A DNA stretch of 8,518 bases, taken from the NCBI GenBank assembly GCA_964489835.1, contig CAZBBC010000180.1, positions 1 through 8,518 of the forward strand. The letters run 5' to 3'. Shown in pieces: positions 7,561-8,518 of this stretch (position 1 is its first letter; each line of letters opens with the position of its first letter). Below the pieces are notes generated by a model that was not told the DNA's origin, searched no databases, and saw nothing but the letters and a program-made list of their open reading frames with translations. The position numbers were made by a program, and so were the translations under genes. The stretch comes from CAZBBC01 sp964489835. Lineage in GTDB: Bacteria > Calditrichota > Calditrichia > JAJRVZ01.

Positions 7561-7731
7561 TTATTTTACATGTAAATTCTGAATAAACTTACCTTCACAA
7601 TCAAATGATGAATTTAGTGTTGGTGGTAACAAAGACCATATGGAATCTAGTTCACATGAGAATATACGTCTAACCGATTCTGTGTAAAGTGAATCCCAGT
7701 CAATATTTTTGTATTCAGGAAAAGCGCAACA
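7561..7731 (-). other. short orphan open frame after the toxin gene
   Basis: In the same - strand frame as the toxin, 56 further codons after its stop are open and end with TAA at 7561. They include PEYKNIDWDSLYTESVRRIF. There is no ATG and no ribosome binding site. It may be the remains of a gene or only chance. I do not recognise a family. The stretch also contains the perfect 12-base palindrome TTTACATGTAAA (7565-7576) at its end. Otherwise nothing else was found between the foldable element and the toxin gene. Confidence 0.2.
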
Positions 7732-8028
7732 TTAATAATGATATCTACACTGAAGAAAGTCAATTTGATTTGATCGCACTAGATATACAATCCTATGCTC
7801 CCGGGTTAATCGCCTGGACCATGCACTTTCAGCAAGATACTTTAGTGGCTCAGGTTTTCCTATACCCTGTAATGGATCTTTTAAGATTGTTTCGATAAGA
7901 TTAAATACTTTTAGAGCAGTTTTTCTGTCACTCTGAACCCAATAACGAAGGTCATCACGAAATTCCGGATGGAACACAGCGAAGCGAGTGGTGGTTTTAG
8001 GCGTGGTTGTAAATTTCTTTTTACCCAA
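7732..8028 (-). CDS. yoeB: YoeB-family toxin, ribosome-dependent mRNA endonuclease
   Basis: With the start chosen here the product has 98 residues. YoeB toxins (RelE fold) enter the ribosomal A site and cleave mRNA, and are held inactive by YefM. The family signatures are clear: HPEFRDDLRYW (20-30), GKPEPLK (57-63), WSRRLTREHRIVYLV (70-84) and the terminal CRYHY. By alignment with E. coli YoeB, Glu60, Arg79, His97 and Tyr98 correspond to Glu46, Arg65, His83 and Tyr84, so the enzyme looks active. The frame is open to a TTG at 8055, but that codon has no ribosome binding site. The TTG at 8028 has AAGAGG six bases before it (8035-8040) and gives an 8-base overlap with the antitoxin gene, so I prefer it. 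The lysine- and threonine-rich first 15 residues are longer than in E. coli YoeB, which has 84 residues. Confidence 0.9.
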   Translation of the reverse strand: MGKKKFTTTPKTTTRFAVFHPEFRDDLRYWVQSDRKTALKVFNLIETILKDPLQGIGKPEPLKYLAESAWSRRLTREHRIVYLVRSNQIDFLQCRYHY

Positions 8029-8299
8029 TACCAACCTCTTTTTGGAGGTTTTCAATAGATTGTGCTGGTAATTTTTCAGATAGAGCTCTACTCAAGGCGG
8101 TAAGAAGCCTTTCTGCATTTTTCGGTGATCGAAGTAAATGATGAATTTCTAAAATACTCCTCAATTCAGAGGCGGATATCATTGCTACATCCTCTGCTTT
8201 TCGTCTCGATATCACTACTACTTCCTGATTTTGTGTGACTTCGTCTAATAATTTTGCCAAGTTCGCCCTGGCTTGTGTATAGGTTGTTTGTATAGCCAT
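8021..8299 (-). CDS. yefM: YefM/Phd-family antitoxin
   Basis: A 92-residue antitoxin. The N-terminal Phd/YefM fold (TTYTQARANLAKLLDEV, then EVVVISRRKAEDVAMISASEL) dimerises and binds the operator. The segment HHLLRSPKNAERLLTAL (54-70) is characteristic of YefM and leads to the C-terminal tail that covers the toxin. The start at 8299 is chosen because AGGAG (8307-8311) lies seven bases before it and because family members begin with M-x-(T/I)-x-x-(S/T)-(E/Q)-A-R. The frame is open to 8341, but that extension would cross the operator. The toxin gene follows with an 8-base overlap, the usual antitoxin-first order. The pair is expected to repress its own transcription through the TGTACA boxes upstream. 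Confidence 0.92.
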   Translation of the reverse strand: MAIQTTYTQARANLAKLLDEVTQNQEVVVISRRKAEDVAMISASELRSILEIHHLLRSPKNAERLLTALSRALSEKLPAQSIENLQKEVGIG

Positions 8300-8306
8300 T
8301 CTTTTT

Positions 8307-8311
8307 CTCCT
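8307..8311 (-). promoter_or_regulatory. yefM: ribosome binding site of the antitoxin gene
   Basis: AGGAG on the - strand, seven bases before the ATG at 8299. It decides between this start and the longer frame. Confidence 0.8.
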
Positions 8312-8315
8312 AATA

Positions 8316-8334
8316 TGTACAGCAATAATGTACA
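8316..8334 (-). promoter_or_regulatory. YefM-YoeB type operator: two TGTACA boxes
   Basis: TGTACA occurs at 8316-8321 and 8329-8334, 13 bases centre to centre, within a repeated ATGTACAG. The E. coli YefM-YoeB operator is known to have a long and a short palindrome, each with a TGTACA core and about one helical turn apart. The second box overlaps the candidate -10 of the antitoxin promoter, as expected for autorepression. Confidence 0.75.
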
Positions 8335-8355
8335 GAAACAAATTTTTAGAATCAA
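8327..8355 (-). promoter_or_regulatory. candidate promoter of the toxin-antitoxin operon
   Basis: On the - strand, TTGATT (8350-8355) and TACATT (8327-8332) are separated by 17 bases. Each matches the sigma-70 consensus at four of six positions. The -10 overlaps a TGTACA operator box, and the antitoxin ATG lies 27 bases beyond the -10. Confidence 0.5.
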
Positions 8356-8357
8356 TA

Positions 8358-8379
8358 TGTAAGTTTTTGAAAACTTACA
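8358..8379. repeat. perfect inverted repeat, 10-base arms
   Basis: TGTAAGTTTT (8358-8367) and AAAACTTACA (8370-8379) are perfectly complementary with a TG spacer. The repeat lies just upstream of the -35 box of the toxin-antitoxin promoter and just before the T9SS tail remnant begins. It may be a regulator site or a recombination scar. As RNA it can form only a shortened hairpin, because the spacer is too short for a loop. Confidence 0.55.
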
Positions 8380-8381
8380 AA

Positions 8382-8518
8382 GCGACACTTGTATCAAATA
8401 AATTGAATCAAGGAAACCATACCTACACATTTGACGGAAAGAATCTGCCGAGTGGCGTTTACTACTACCAGTTGATAGCAGGTGATAATGGGGAAGTGAA
8501 GAAAATGATCTTGATTAA
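8382..8518 (+). pseudogene. T9SS C-terminal sorting-tail remnant, runs off the window
   Basis: The frame reads ATLVSNKLNQGNHTY, then FDGKNLPSGVYYYQL, then IAGDNGEVKKMILI, and the last codon is cut by the window end. This is the second half of a type A Por secretion (type IX) sorting domain, in which NLPSGVYYYQL and a basic KKMILI end are diagnostic. No cargo protein precedes it. The frame stays open back through the antitoxin promoter (an ATG at 8328), but upstream of about 8380 the residues no longer resemble the domain. It is therefore most likely a cut-off 3' end of a former surface or secreted protein gene. It matches the decayed fragment at 2247-2330. Confidence 0.72.

Noticed and set aside
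7565..7576. Perfect palindrome TTTACATGTAAA as an operator
   Set aside because: It is short, AT-rich, and not close to a clear promoter. It may be chance, so it is mentioned only within the intergenic entry.
1..8518. CRISPR arrays, transfer RNA, ribosomal RNA, transposase genes
   Set aside because: I saw no regularly spaced repeats, no cloverleaf or TPsiC-like sequence, and no transposase motif in any frame.

Overview
The window looks like chromosomal DNA of an uncultured or little-studied bacterium of the FCB superphylum (Calditrichota, KSB1 or Zixibacteria type). The clues are pieces of a type IX secretion (Por) C-terminal sorting tail, large Hanks-type Ser/Thr kinases fused to TolB-like, TPR and PD40 modules that open with MIGKTISHYK, and a DUF6599-like secreted protein next to a Tat-exported aldo/keto reductase-ferredoxin. 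The assignment rests on gene content only. No ribosomal RNA or other marker is present.

Left part (1-1977, + strand). A probable two-gene operon: the end of a Sec-exported DUF6599-like protein whose start lies outside the window, then an aldo/keto reductase-fold protein with a Tat signal and two [4Fe-4S] cysteine sets. The catalytic Asp of the reductase is replaced by His, so ordinary NADPH-dependent carbonyl reduction is doubtful.

Junction region (1978-2402). No intact gene. It holds what looks like the first ~17 codons of a 4-oxalocrotonate tautomerase gene with its own ribosome binding site, which runs straight into a decayed T9SS tail fragment carrying an in-frame stop. A weak hairpin follows that may end the kinase transcript.

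Central part (2403-7345, - strand). Two paralogous membrane-anchored Ser/Thr kinases overlap by ATGA and are surely co-transcribed. The first gene (4748-7345, TTG start) has a kinase domain, one membrane helix and a PD40/TolB-type beta-propeller. The second (2403-4751) has a kinase domain, one membrane helix, a TolB-N-like domain and a TPR array. Both kinase domains keep all catalytic residues. The two TolB-related modules are shared out between the two kinases, which suggests that they work as a pair on the outer face of the cytoplasmic membrane.

Right part (7346-8299, - strand). An intergenic stretch holds a candidate kinase promoter, a GC-rich foldable element and a short orphan open frame. 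A YefM-YoeB type II toxin-antitoxin pair follows, with two TGTACA boxes overlapping its promoter as in the classical YefM-YoeB operator.

Right end (about 8382-8518, + strand). The last part of a second T9SS sorting tail, with no gene body in front of it. The two tail fragments are direct repeats of roughly 80% identity over about 80 bases. They bracket a block of about 6 kb in which every gene is on the - strand, so the kinase pair plus toxin-antitoxin module may be an inserted or recombined island. I see no clearly new defence or biosynthetic system. The strongest candidates for novelty are the paired kinases with split TolB-type sensors and the T9SS-tail-bounded island.
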